47,872 bases of DNA from a virus. Each line of letters opens with the position of its first letter. Within the stretch, counting starts at the first letter, position 1. The notes below the pieces were generated by a model. It was not told where the DNA came from and searched no databases. It was given only the letters and a program-made list of their open reading frames with translations. The DNA lies in IMG/VR virus record IMGVR_UViG_3300044645_000555, positions 1 to 47,872 of that record; one strand, written 5' to 3'. Below, one piece after another: positions 14,233-22,066 of this stretch. A program made the position numbers and the translations under genes.

Positions 14233-15642
14233 ATGGCACAGAATGGCATTACGTTCTCCTCATGCCAAGACGTTGATACGCTCTTTCGTGAGGCTAGGAC
14301 ATACTACAATCCCTTCTTCATCAAGAAGATGGCGATTAACTCCATCTACTATGGTCGTCTTGAAACCGAGACTTGGCCTCTGAACACCCTCCCGACCCAA
14401 AAGGCATTCCGCTTTGGTCGTGGATGGTACAACCCTGATCAACCTTGGCAAGAAGTCCAGAGTGGTCGTTGCGTCCAAAATGCTGATGATATTCAGTTTG
14501 AGACCATCGCCCATCCCGGCACGGAAAGCTACTCGTTCAGCCTTTTCACCAAGGCAATGCGTACCGATTGGTATCAGCTTACCGATTTCATGTATCGTCT
14601 GTTCCCACAGGAAGAGATGGATCACATCATGGCTACCAATGTCAACATCACCAAGAACGTCCATGAGGAGTTTTCCCGCTCGCAATGGATCGGAGGTGCT
14701 GGTCACAAGTGGTGTCCCATCAGCGATGGTCAGAGCCTTCTCTCTTGCCAAGCTCAAGACGATCAGATGTTCATCGTTCAACCCTTTGAGGGAACGAACG
14801 AGGGTAGCTTCAACATGGGCTATGTCTATGTTAAACTCCCTGCTTCCCAGCTTGGAAACATTGGTCTTCTCTCGCTTGATACGCTTGATGACATCCTCAT
14901 CAACCTTCAGCGTGAAGATGATGCCTATCGTCTCGACGTAAGCGAGGCCGCTGGTCGTCCTCTCCTTGAGGTTATCGTTCCCGATAGCCGTGTTCTCCGT
15001 CAGCTTTGGCAGTATGCCAAGCAGTCTGGTGGATGGTGGGAGAGCGTTAGCGATTTCGATGACAAGCAACTTCAATACTCCCTTGGTATTGATCGTGTTA
15101 TCGGAAACTACGCTTTCTGCAACGACATCAACGGCGTTCGTCTGAAAGTTGATTGGGCTTATAATGCGGCTCTTTCGACCTTTAACGCCAACAATCCTGA
15201 CACTTGGCCTCGTCTGGTTCGTGTTCTGCCTTATGTGCCTGTTACCACCGAGCTTGGTTGCAAGTATGTGCAGAACCCCGAATACAACAATGCCGACTTC
15301 GGCATCACCAACCCTTGGGTCAACAAGGCTATGATCAAGTGGATTAGCCCTTCCCAAAGCGGAATCGGTGAGGCTCAAGGCATGACCCAGAACTATGCTG
15401 GTGATTGGCAATGGAAGAACCCCGATTGGGAGTGCAACATCAAGCGTGACCAAGGTTTCTTCTGGAACCAGTTCCGTATGGGTATGCAGTTCCAAGATCC
15501 GACCCTGATGCATTCGATCCTTCACAGGCTCAACACCAGCCGTCTGATCATCCCTGCGCCTTGCACCTTATCCACGAACTACACGCCGCAATACACCCCT
15601 GATTGCTACGTCTGTTCTAGCGTTGTTAGCCAGCCTATCTAA
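14233..15642 (+). CDS. Major capsid protein
   Basis: 469 aa. Position after portal and scaffold, soluble mixed alpha/beta composition with many aromatic residues, and very strong codon bias toward C- and G-ending codons compared with neighbours (a sign of the most highly expressed gene) all support the call. No SD sequence; initiation follows an A/C-rich leader. The bias leaves an open antisense frame of 421 codons, which is an artefact. HK97-type fold is expected but cannot be seen directly. Confidence 0.8.
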   Translation: MAQNGITFSSCQDVDTLFREARTYYNPFFIKKMAINSIYYGRLETETWPLNTLPTQKAFRFGRGWYNPDQPWQEVQSGRCVQNADDIQFETIAHPGTESYSFSLFTKAMRTDWYQLTDFMYRLFPQEEMDHIMATNVNITKNVHEEFSRSQWIGGAGHKWCPISDGQSLLSCQAQDDQMFIVQPFEGTNEGSFNMGYVYVKLPASQLGNIGLLSLDTLDDILINLQREDDAYRLDVSEAAGRPLLEVIVPDSRVLRQLWQYAKQSGGWWESVSDFDDKQLQYSLGIDRVIGNYAFCNDINGVRLKVDWAYNAALSTFNANNPDTWPRLVRVLPYVPVTTELGCKYVQNPEYNNADFGITNPWVNKAMIKWISPSQSGIGEAQGMTQNYAGDWQWKNPDWECNIKRDQGFFWNQFRMGMQFQDPTLMHSILHRLNTSRLIIPAPCTLSTNYTPQYTPDCYVCSSVVSQPI

Positions 15643-15661
15643 CCGATAAAACAATAATCCG

Positions 15662-15985
15662 ATGAACCCATCTAATTATGCTCCGTCGGATGTCTTGAAC
15701 GCTCCTGCCCTACTTTATGTGGGGCAGGGGCAACCCCTGACTCCGTATTTTCAATCGGTTGCTAATGGCACTAGCTTTTCAATCCCCACAAGTGCAATCA
15801 CTTGGTCGATTACTGCTCCTGCTGGAAGCAATGCAACCGTTAATGGTGTGGCTTATACTGGTGTGTTTAGCATCAGCGGAAGTGGCCCGTTGTCCAATGC
15901 AATTACGGTTGCAACTACTGCTGGAACTGTTCTTGTGAGCTACACCCTCAACAATGTGGTTTATAACACCCCCGGCTACTACTAA
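15662..15985 (+). CDS. Small beta-rich head or decoration protein
   Basis: 107 aa of Ser/Thr/Val/Gly-rich beta sandwich type, e.g. ITWSITAPAGSNATVNGVAY and TTAGTVLVSYTLNNVVYN, resembling a single Ig-like domain. Located just after the major capsid gene with the same codon bias, so probably abundant in the virion, as a head decoration or fibre. Confidence 0.55.
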   Translation: MNPSNYAPSDVLNAPALLYVGQGQPLTPYFQSVANGTSFSIPTSAITWSITAPAGSNATVNGVAYTGVFSISGSGPLSNAITVATTAGTVLVSYTLNNVVYNTPGYY

Positions 15986-16003
15986 AAATTAACAAAACCT
16001 ATT

Positions 16004-16687
16004 ATGTCCGTCCCTAATCCTACCCCTAACAACCTAACTCTGGTTCGCTTCGGCCCTCTGTCCGTTGACTTTACCAGAACTGGAACCTACACCCTTGGGC
16101 AAATTGAACGAGATCAGCAGACGTTTATCCCGACTGCTTCCTTTGTCGTTTATCAAAACGCTCTTGGAACCAATGGAACGACTGCAATTGTTGCAATTGA
16201 CAATGGCACGACTGGAGAAAACATCTCCACCGCCACTCTCCCTGCAACTCCTGTTTCGACTAGCCCTAACGCAACTGGAAATCTGTCTTCGACGATTTTC
16301 ACCCCTGCTACCAATGGCTATGTTCTTGGACAAGTTCCAGTTTCCACCTCTATTCCTAGCAATGGAGCCGCCGCAACGCAAAGCGTCCGTGTGAATGTGA
16401 CGCAAGCCGCTGTTCCTGCGCTCGCTACCACCAACCGTGCTACGGCAAACAACATCTCCACCCTGACTGTGGCGAGTGTTCCTGCTTGGCTTGTTGCTGG
16501 TGCTAGCGTCAAGGTTCAGTCTGTCGGTAATGCCGCTTATAATGGTTTTGTGACCGTTATTTCGACGACCGCTACTACCTTCTCGTACTACAATCCCTCG
16601 CTTGTTACCGAGGCTTCCACGGCTGATACCGCTGGTCGCATTGGTGCAATCACGGGTGATGTGTACGTTGTTGGTTTCCTTCAGTAA
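16004..16687 (+). CDS. Beta-rich structural protein
   Basis: 227 aa, no signal peptide, no charged helices. Starts MSVPNPTPNNLTLVRFGPLS; the C-terminal 80 residues (ASVKVQSVGNAAYNGFVTVI, TTATTFSYYNP) look like the beta domain seen in many tail and head fibre proteins and also at the end of the 17133 product. Strong codon bias like the capsid gene. Ends 9 bases before a strong terminator, closing the head gene group. Confidence 0.55.
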   Translation: MSVPNPTPNNLTLVRFGPLSVDFTRTGTYTLGQIERDQQTFIPTASFVVYQNALGTNGTTAIVAIDNGTTGENISTATLPATPVSTSPNATGNLSSTIFTPATNGYVLGQVPVSTSIPSNGAAATQSVRVNVTQAAVPALATTNRATANNISTLTVASVPAWLVAGASVKVQSVGNAAYNGFVTVISTTATTFSYYNPSLVTEASTADTAGRIGAITGDVYVVGFLQ

Positions 16688-16695
16688 TTAAACTC

Positions 16696-16734
16696 AAAGG
16701 TGGCATGGAGGTTCTACCCCTCCATGTCACTTTT
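16696..16734 (+). terminator. Rho-independent terminator after the head genes
   Basis: GTGGCATGGAGG (16700-16711) pairs with CCTCCATGTCAC (16719-16730) around a 7-base loop, 12 bp with one G-U, extended by AAAG/TTTT. The U tract and the G-U pair both fit the plus strand. It separates the capsid group from the following fibre and lysis genes. Confidence 0.8.
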
Positions 16735-16745
16735 ACCCAAATTTT

Positions 16746-17129
16746 ATGCCTGTTACTCCACTCGATTTTCCAGAATTTGTAATTACCACCGATAGCGAAC
16801 AAAGGTGGCAGATTTATAATGCTATTAGTTCTGGAGCTACTACAGGAACGCTTTCTAAAGCAACAACTGCTACTCGCAGTAACTTTTCTGCGGCTACTGA
16901 TACAATCATTGCCGCCGCAAGCACAAGCCGTGTTACGCTTGCGATTTACAACATTGGCCCTGCCGTTCTTTACATTGGGCAGGGAAGCACGGCGGTTACT
17001 ACAACGGACTTCACCTACCTCCTCAACGCTGGTGATACCTATATCGCTAACCCAAATGAGGTTGGACTTGAGCATCGTGGGATCTTTGCCGCCGCAGGAA
17101 GTGTAGCAGAAGTCACTATCGGAGCTTAA
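16746..17129 (+). CDS. Small beta-rich virion protein
   Basis: 127 aa. SRVTLAIYNIGPAVLYIGQG followed by the AVTTTDFTYLLNAGDTYI segment has the layout of a small beta-sandwich seen in phage head or tail accessory proteins. Three bases separate it from the next gene. Function not known. Confidence 0.5.
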   Translation: MPVTPLDFPEFVITTDSEQRWQIYNAISSGATTGTLSKATTATRSNFSAATDTIIAAASTSRVTLAIYNIGPAVLYIGQGSTAVTTTDFTYLLNAGDTYIANPNEVGLEHRGIFAAAGSVAEVTIGA

Positions 17130-17132
17130 CCT

Positions 17133-18260
17133 ATGTCTATCGTTCGCCAGCCAGCCTACATTGCCAAGTCTCCAATTAGCGTTGCTATTGGGGGGACTGT
17201 TCCAGCTCCGTTTCCTCCAACTCCAATTGTCCCTGCACAGGATTTTCAGATTAACGGAGTTTTGACTGGAACTGGTGCTGGCAAGTGGGTGAGTGCTATT
17301 GAGTATTATTTCGGAAGTCTTAATGGCCCAACAACATTTACCTTTTCTGATTTGGAAGGAACTACTGGAGGGTTTTTTAATTCCAATGCACCAACAACCT
17401 CCACCAGCGTATCTGCACCAAATTTAATTTATGTTGGATCAAATTTATTTGCTGGTGGTGGCGTTTTCACTTATAGTAACCTCACTTCTATAAATTTTCC
17501 AAAATTGCAATACATTGGAGGGTCGCTACTTGGAAGTCCAAATACTTATCCAGCACTTACATCAATCAGTTTTCCAGAATTAGTATTTATTGGTTCCCCT
17601 TGGGGTGGAAATTTGGCTGGATCAACTTCAATAGACGTACCAAAATTGCAGATAATGTCTGGAATGAACTTTACTGCGAATAGTTTAACCTCATTAAACC
17701 TTTCTTCCTTGGCTTTCTGTTCTGGCAATTTATCTTTTACAGCACCAGCACTTACCACGTTGACCATGCCATCCGTACTTGGAACGTGGAAGGCAATGCT
17801 TGGAATGGTAAATTTAACAAACATCGCTCTTAACCAAACTTCCGTTAATAATCTTCTGGCCGCCCTTGCGTACATGGATGGCAACAATGGAACGCTTCTT
17901 TTTGGAACTGGAAGGGCAGTAACCATTACTGGCACGTCTTCTGCTCCTAGCAATCTTGGAGTTGTTACTGGCCTTAATGGTTCTCAATTTGTCGGTGCAG
18001 GAACTATTTGCACAGCGACAATTGCTAACCACGGATATGCTATTGGTGATATGATAAGGGTAGCGGGAGTTGGCGCACCTCTGGTTAATGCTAATAGATA
18101 TGCAGCAATCCTTCCTACCGATTTCACGACTGGATCATTTAAGTATAACATCGCCTCCCAAACTGGAACTGGAACTGGGACTGGAACAGTATCAGTTACA
18201 AAGGCTGGGCCTTCTGCCGCCGCACTTGTCACCCGTGGAGTAACTTTAACCACCAACTAA
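17133..18260 (+). CDS. Structural protein with leucine-rich-like repeats
   Basis: 375 aa. Residues about 110-235 contain repeats of the form LTSI(N/S)FPKLQYIGGSLL, LTSISFPELVFIG, LTSLNLSSLAFCSGNL, LTTLTMPSVLG, matching BspA-type leucine-rich repeats that make a solenoid binding surface. The C-terminal 90 residues (ATIANHGYAIGDMIRVAG, TGSFKYNIAS) form a separate beta domain like that in the 16004 product. Probably a virion surface protein binding a host or environmental glycan or protein. Confidence 0.6.
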   Translation: MSIVRQPAYIAKSPISVAIGGTVPAPFPPTPIVPAQDFQINGVLTGTGAGKWVSAIEYYFGSLNGPTTFTFSDLEGTTGGFFNSNAPTTSTSVSAPNLIYVGSNLFAGGGVFTYSNLTSINFPKLQYIGGSLLGSPNTYPALTSISFPELVFIGSPWGGNLAGSTSIDVPKLQIMSGMNFTANSLTSLNLSSLAFCSGNLSFTAPALTTLTMPSVLGTWKAMLGMVNLTNIALNQTSVNNLLAALAYMDGNNGTLLFGTGRAVTITGTSSAPSNLGVVTGLNGSQFVGAGTICTATIANHGYAIGDMIRVAGVGAPLVNANRYAAILPTDFTTGSFKYNIASQTGTGTGTGTVSVTKAGPSAAALVTRGVTLTTN

Positions 18261-18261
18261 A

Positions 18262-18423
18262 ATGGACAGACTTATCTACAACGCCGAAACCAAAGAGATC
18301 ATCACTCGCATTGTGGATTGCGAGGGAACCTCAACTGGCACTCCGTTTGATATGTTTGAGGGGACTCCAGAACAAGTTGACGCAAAGATTAAGGAACTAG
18401 GCTTAACTTCAAATGAACAATAA
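18262..18423 (+). CDS. Small conserved protein before the lysis cassette
   Basis: 53 aa (MDRLIYNAETKEIITRIV..., ending in ...IKELGLTSNEQ). The GTPFDMFEGTPEQVDAKIKE block resembles short proteins often found among phage tail genes. It overlaps the first holin candidate by 11 bases, so it is read in the same coupled unit. Function unknown. Confidence 0.6.
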   Translation: MDRLIYNAETKEIITRIVDCEGTSTGTPFDMFEGTPEQVDAKIKELGLTSNEQ

Positions 18424-18604
18424 TCCTGCTCCAAGTTCAGAGGTTGGATCAACTAGCGCAATTGTGTCTTTGCTCACCTTGATTATTTCATTCTTTAACA
18501 CGACCCATGTGTGGCTTCAAAACCTGACTCTTATTGTTTCCTTTATTGCCGCACTCATTGCAATTGTTTCTGGCATTAGAAAACTGAAGTCATTGGAAAA
18601 ATGA
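18413..18604 (+). CDS. Holin candidate 1 (two membrane segments)
   Basis: 63 aa with hydrophobic segments at residues about 15-30 (AIVSLLTLIISFFNTT) and 37-55 (LTLIVSFIAALIAIVSGI), a short polar turn and a basic tail (RKLKSLEK). Size and layout fit a class II holin. Overlaps the spanin gene by four bases (ATGA). Confidence 0.65.
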   Translation: MNNNPAPSSEVGSTSAIVSLLTLIISFFNTTHVWLQNLTLIVSFIAALIAIVSGIRKLKSLEK

Positions 18605-18966
18605 GCAAACTTCTTATTGTTTGTGCATTGGGACTTCTTATTGGATGTGCAAAAGAAAAGGCACAATATACTGCGCCATCCGTAGTTGGAGTAAAGACGA
18701 GCATTGAAAAGCTCAAGCCGCATATTACAAACTCCGCAGGAAATGCGGCGATTAAAGACGTAATCTCCGCAGTAAATACATACCAAGCGCAAGTTGATCA
18801 GCAATCCAAGGATCTTGCCAAGGCGCAAAACGATGCCGCTTACTGGCATGACAAGCAAATAAAAGCCCTTAAAGAGTTGTGGACTTGGCGTTTGATTGCA
18901 CTTTCTGGCATTTTATGTGTAGTGGTCTATGTGGGGATCAAGACCGCATGGAAGTTTAGACCATGA
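18601..18966 (+). CDS. Unimolecular spanin-like lipoprotein
   Basis: 121 aa. N-terminal lipoprotein signal with lipobox L13-I14-G15-C16, a helical periplasmic region (about 20-93, with KDLAKAQNDAAYWHDKQIKA as coiled coil), then a C-terminal membrane helix (about 97-115). A protein anchored by lipid in the outer membrane and by a helix in the inner membrane is the u-spanin layout, which fuses the membranes in the last lysis step. Known u-spanins such as T1 gp11 have a more beta-rich middle. Implies a Gram-negative, diderm host. Confidence 0.7.
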   Translation: MSKLLIVCALGLLIGCAKEKAQYTAPSVVGVKTSIEKLKPHITNSAGNAAIKDVISAVNTYQAQVDQQSKDLAKAQNDAAYWHDKQIKALKELWTWRLIALSGILCVVVYVGIKTAWKFRP

Positions 18967-19280
18967 TTCCCAAACTGGTATCCCAAAGGCTTATTGTTTC
19001 CCTTATTGGGATTGCGCTTATCCAAGCATCGTGGCGTTGGGCCGTTGCTCATCTTTACACGCTACCAGAGATTGCCCTAGCTGGATTTGTTACGATTACC
19101 ACCAACACCCTGTATGTCACAGGGGCTATTGTAATCTTCCTTGTGACTGGGCGAATGGTCTATGATTGGAAAATGGGAACGTCCCAAGTTCAGCAAATCC
19201 TTGGTAATGTTTCTCACGCTAAAGAAGAAATCTTTGAGAATTTGACCAGCAATGCCAAGGAAGATAGCTACAAATCGTGA
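18963..19280 (+). CDS. Holin candidate 2 (two membrane segments)
   Basis: 105 aa. Hydrophobic spans at residues about 9-28 (RLIVSLIGIALIQASW) and 36-63 (ALAGFVTITTNTLYVTGAIV...), then a charged cytoplasmic tail (HAKEEIFENLTSNAKEDS). ATGA overlap with the spanin gene and GTGA overlap with the endolysin gene. One of the two candidates may be the holin and the other an antiholin or pinholin. Confidence 0.6.
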   Translation: MIPKLVSQRLIVSLIGIALIQASWRWAVAHLYTLPEIALAGFVTITTNTLYVTGAIVIFLVTGRMVYDWKMGTSQVQQILGNVSHAKEEIFENLTSNAKEDSYKS

Positions 19281-19903
19281 AAACGCCTTCTAACAATACT
19301 TTGAAGCTCCTCATGGACTATGAGGTTGGTGGAGGGGAAAGCTATTACAACAAGTATTTGAGCCAATTTACATGGCCCGGAGGTGCTTCTGGCCCGACTA
19401 TCGGAATAGGAATAGATTGCGCTTATTATTCTGCTACCGAACTAGCCAACATATTTTCGTTTCTTTCTAAAAAGCAGATTGTTTTGATACAGGGAGCAAC
19501 TGGTAAAACTGGATTATCTGGCAAGGAATATACTAAAACATTAAGGGAAGCAGGAATTGTTGTATCGTGGGATCAAGCCAAAGGAATCTTTGAAAAAACC
19601 ACTTGGCCCAAATTTGCAAGCCTTGCAGAGAAAGCATTTCCTTCTTTAGATGAACTTTGCGATGATGCATATGGGGCTATTGTTTCCCTTGTGTTTAATA
19701 GGGGATCTTCAATGGCGGGAGATAACAGATTGGAAATGAGGAACATAAGAGTTCTTGTTCCAAAGAAAGATTACAAGGGTATAGCTAATGAGATTAGGAA
19801 AATGAAAAGACTATGGGAAGGCAAGGGCATGGATGGACTTTTAAAACGTAGGGAAGCAGAAGCAAAGTTGGTAGAAAATTGTGAAAGCAAAACGCTTGTG
19901 TAA
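19277..19903 (+). CDS. Endolysin, muramidase of GH24/pesticin type
   Basis: 208 aa from GTG 19277, overlapping the upstream TGA. YEVGGGESYYNKYLSQ (E16 as catalytic acid), FTWPGGASGPTIGIGIDCAY (T41 region) and SLVFNRGSSM, then R/E-rich WEGKGMDGLLKRREAEA match the lysozyme-like pesticin C-terminal family that cuts the glycan backbone. No signal peptide, so export depends on a holin. Last gene of the lysis cassette. Confidence 0.8.
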   Translation: MKTPSNNTLKLLMDYEVGGGESYYNKYLSQFTWPGGASGPTIGIGIDCAYYSATELANIFSFLSKKQIVLIQGATGKTGLSGKEYTKTLREAGIVVSWDQAKGIFEKTTWPKFASLAEKAFPSLDELCDDAYGAIVSLVFNRGSSMAGDNRLEMRNIRVLVPKKDYKGIANEIRKMKRLWEGKGMDGLLKRREAEAKLVENCESKTLV

Positions 19904-19933
19904 AACTATCTACATGATATAAAGTCAATACTT

Positions 19934-21019
19934 ATGCAATACCCTCAAGGACAAAATTGTTGCGATTCCAATTACCAGAATAATTGTTATACTGGTTGTG
20001 GAACACAATACCCAATTGTGCCGGGGTCTAACCCTGCATTGAATTATTGGAATGGTCAGAACTTTGTTGTTGCTGATGGGTCTTCTACTAATCCGATTAT
20101 TCTTCCGTTTTTTGAAATAAATGCTGGAACCCCAAGCTATGTCCTTGGTGCAAACAATGCTGGAAAATTGGGTTATTATTCTGTTTCTACACAAGTAACA
20201 GGGTATTTTAATATTCTTGTTGTAGCAGGAGGAGGTGCTGGAGGTGCAACTGCAACTTTTAGGGGCGGTGGAGGCGGTGGTGGTGGTGTTATTCAAACCA
20301 CTTTACCTCTTATAAAAAATAATACTTATAGTGTTGTAGTTGGTTCTGGGGGACTTGCAACTTCTGCCCTTGGCGATAATGGACAAAATTCTAGTTTTGG
20401 AACATTTATTGCAATTGGGGGAGGGGGAGGAGGTGGAGGTGCAACTTTATTGAATGGAGCAAATGGAAGTTCTGGAGGTGGAGGTTCTGGAATCCAAACT
20501 GGAACTGCTGGCATTGGTGGATTTCCAACTATGAATCAAGGAAATTTTGGCGGTGCTGGAGCGGTTGGGGTTCAAGCTGGATCTGGAGGGGGAGGTGGTG
20601 CTGGAGCCGTTGGCACTAATGCAATAAATTCTACTTCTGGCGGTGGAGGTAATGGTGGAATTGGTATTGCCAGCACAATTTACGATGGGACTATTAGGTA
20701 TTATGGTGGTGGTGGAGGTGGAGCCAACCGAAATACTGGATCACCAACAAACGTACCGCTTGGCGGCAATGGCGGGGGTGGAAACGGTTTTGTAAATACA
20801 GGCATTCTAGCTCAATCTGGAACCGCCAATACTGGTGGAGGAGGCGGTGGAAACGATGGCACGTCTTTTGTTGCTGGCAATGGAGGAAGTGGAATTGTTA
20901 TTGTTTCCTATAATTCACCAACACAAATTGCTACTGGAGGAACCGTTACTTCTTATGCAGTAAATGGCGCAACTTTTTGGGTGCATACTTTTACAACTTC
21001 TGGTAACTTTATTTCTTAA
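19934..21019 (+). CDS. Glycine-rich tail fibre
   Basis: 361 aa. N-terminal 85 residues contain a Cys-rich start (NCC, CYTGCG) and the anchor pattern FVVADGSSTNPIILPFF, YVLGANNAGKL shared with other fibres here. Residues about 95-330 are glycine-rich repeats (runs of 4-8 Gly between short hydrophobic strands), the type that packs as polyglycine-II in phage adhesins. The end (FWVHTFTTSGNFIS) is the usual last strand of such proteins. Likely an adhesin tip. Confidence 0.75.
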   Translation: MQYPQGQNCCDSNYQNNCYTGCGTQYPIVPGSNPALNYWNGQNFVVADGSSTNPIILPFFEINAGTPSYVLGANNAGKLGYYSVSTQVTGYFNILVVAGGGAGGATATFRGGGGGGGGVIQTTLPLIKNNTYSVVVGSGGLATSALGDNGQNSSFGTFIAIGGGGGGGGATLLNGANGSSGGGGSGIQTGTAGIGGFPTMNQGNFGGAGAVGVQAGSGGGGGAGAVGTNAINSTSGGGGNGGIGIASTIYDGTIRYYGGGGGGANRNTGSPTNVPLGGNGGGGNGFVNTGILAQSGTANTGGGGGGNDGTSFVAGNGGSGIVIVSYNSPTQIATGGTVTSYAVNGATFWVHTFTTSGNFIS

Positions 21020-21031
21020 CAACTAAAAATC

Positions 21032-22060
21032 ATGTCTTGCTATAATAACAATGGATGGGGTGGATGCGGTTGCCAAGGAACTGTGCAATACGCTCCTTCT
21101 GCTTGTAATCCCAACTTCCCTACTACTTGCACCGCACTTGGTACAGGCACAATTCAGCGTGTAGTTGGCGAGGATTCTAGCTACTGCAAATATACCGTTC
21201 CTACTCTCGCTTCCAATAGCTTGTTGTTTTATAACGCTTCTACTGGTCTAATTAATTGGGCTAATGGAACAACGGCTAACCCTGTTTATCTTTCTCCTTC
21301 AACAACATCTCAAACATCTGGAAACCTTCTTGGTCTTTCTGCTTTGTCTGGAAATAACGGACAAGTTGTTGAAGTAATGCCAACATCACCCGTAACTCAA
21401 GCAACTTTCCCTATTGTTCCAATTGGAGGTAGCACAGTTAATTGGGGAACTATTGAAAATCTTATTCCTAATACTGGTCTTGTTTATAGGAATAATACAG
21501 GAACCGTTGCCCAACTTTCTGCCGCTTCTGGAAACATTGTTACTTTTGATGCTAACGGAAACCCAATTGCGGAATCTGTATCAATTTTAAGCGGTGCTAC
21601 TGCTGTGCCTTCTGGTGCTGTTTTGCCATTTGCTTATAATGTAACATCGGGAACCCTTCCTGCTGGATGGTTGCTGTGCGATGGTGCTGTTTATACTGTT
21701 GCGGCATATCCAACTCTTGGAGCATTGCTTGCCAATACTTATGGAGGAAGCTCTGGAACTTTTGCAGTTCCTAATCTTTCTGGATTATTTATTCGTGGAT
21801 CTGGAACGCAAACAACTGGAGGAATTACATATGCCGCTGGTGTTATTGGAACAGTTCAAACCGATGCATTCCAAGGTCACTTTCATAGTGGCAATAAAGC
21901 ATTGGGATTGTCTGGTGTTTTGCAGGGAGGAACCACAACAAACCTTATTACTTCTGGAAACACTACTGGAGCAGTTACTGATGGAACTAGCGGAACCCCA
22001 AGAACAAATACTGAAACAAGGCCAGTAAACCTTGCAATGGTTTATTGCATTAAAATATAG
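21032..22060 (+). CDS. Tail fibre with collar domain
   Basis: 342 aa. Cys-rich start (MSCYNNNGWGGCGCQG) and anchor-like WANGTTANPVYL, GNNGQVVEVM. The C-terminal half is a phage tail collar domain: GWLLCDGAVY (residues about 211-220), YPTLGALLANTYGG, FAVPNLSGLFIRGSG, GHFHSG and ETRPVNLAMVYCIKI at the very end. Such domains end short or long tail fibres that touch the host. Six bases separate it from the nozzle gene. Confidence 0.85.
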   Translation: MSCYNNNGWGGCGCQGTVQYAPSACNPNFPTTCTALGTGTIQRVVGEDSSYCKYTVPTLASNSLLFYNASTGLINWANGTTANPVYLSPSTTSQTSGNLLGLSALSGNNGQVVEVMPTSPVTQATFPIVPIGGSTVNWGTIENLIPNTGLVYRNNTGTVAQLSAASGNIVTFDANGNPIAESVSILSGATAVPSGAVLPFAYNVTSGTLPAGWLLCDGAVYTVAAYPTLGALLANTYGGSSGTFAVPNLSGLFIRGSGTQTTGGITYAAGVIGTVQTDAFQGHFHSGNKALGLSGVLQGGTTTNLITSGNTTGAVTDGTSGTPRTNTETRPVNLAMVYCIKI

Positions 22061-22066
22061 CCTAAT

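Noticed and set aside
14260-15525. Open antisense frame of 421 codons opposite the major capsid gene
   Set aside because: It exists because the capsid gene's strong codon bias avoids codons whose complement is a stop. The protein has no motif and no leader.
19934-21019. Diversity-generating retroelement target in the fibre genes
   Set aside because: No reverse transcriptase gene and no adenine-substituted template repeat were seen; the repeats are simple Gly-coding tracts.
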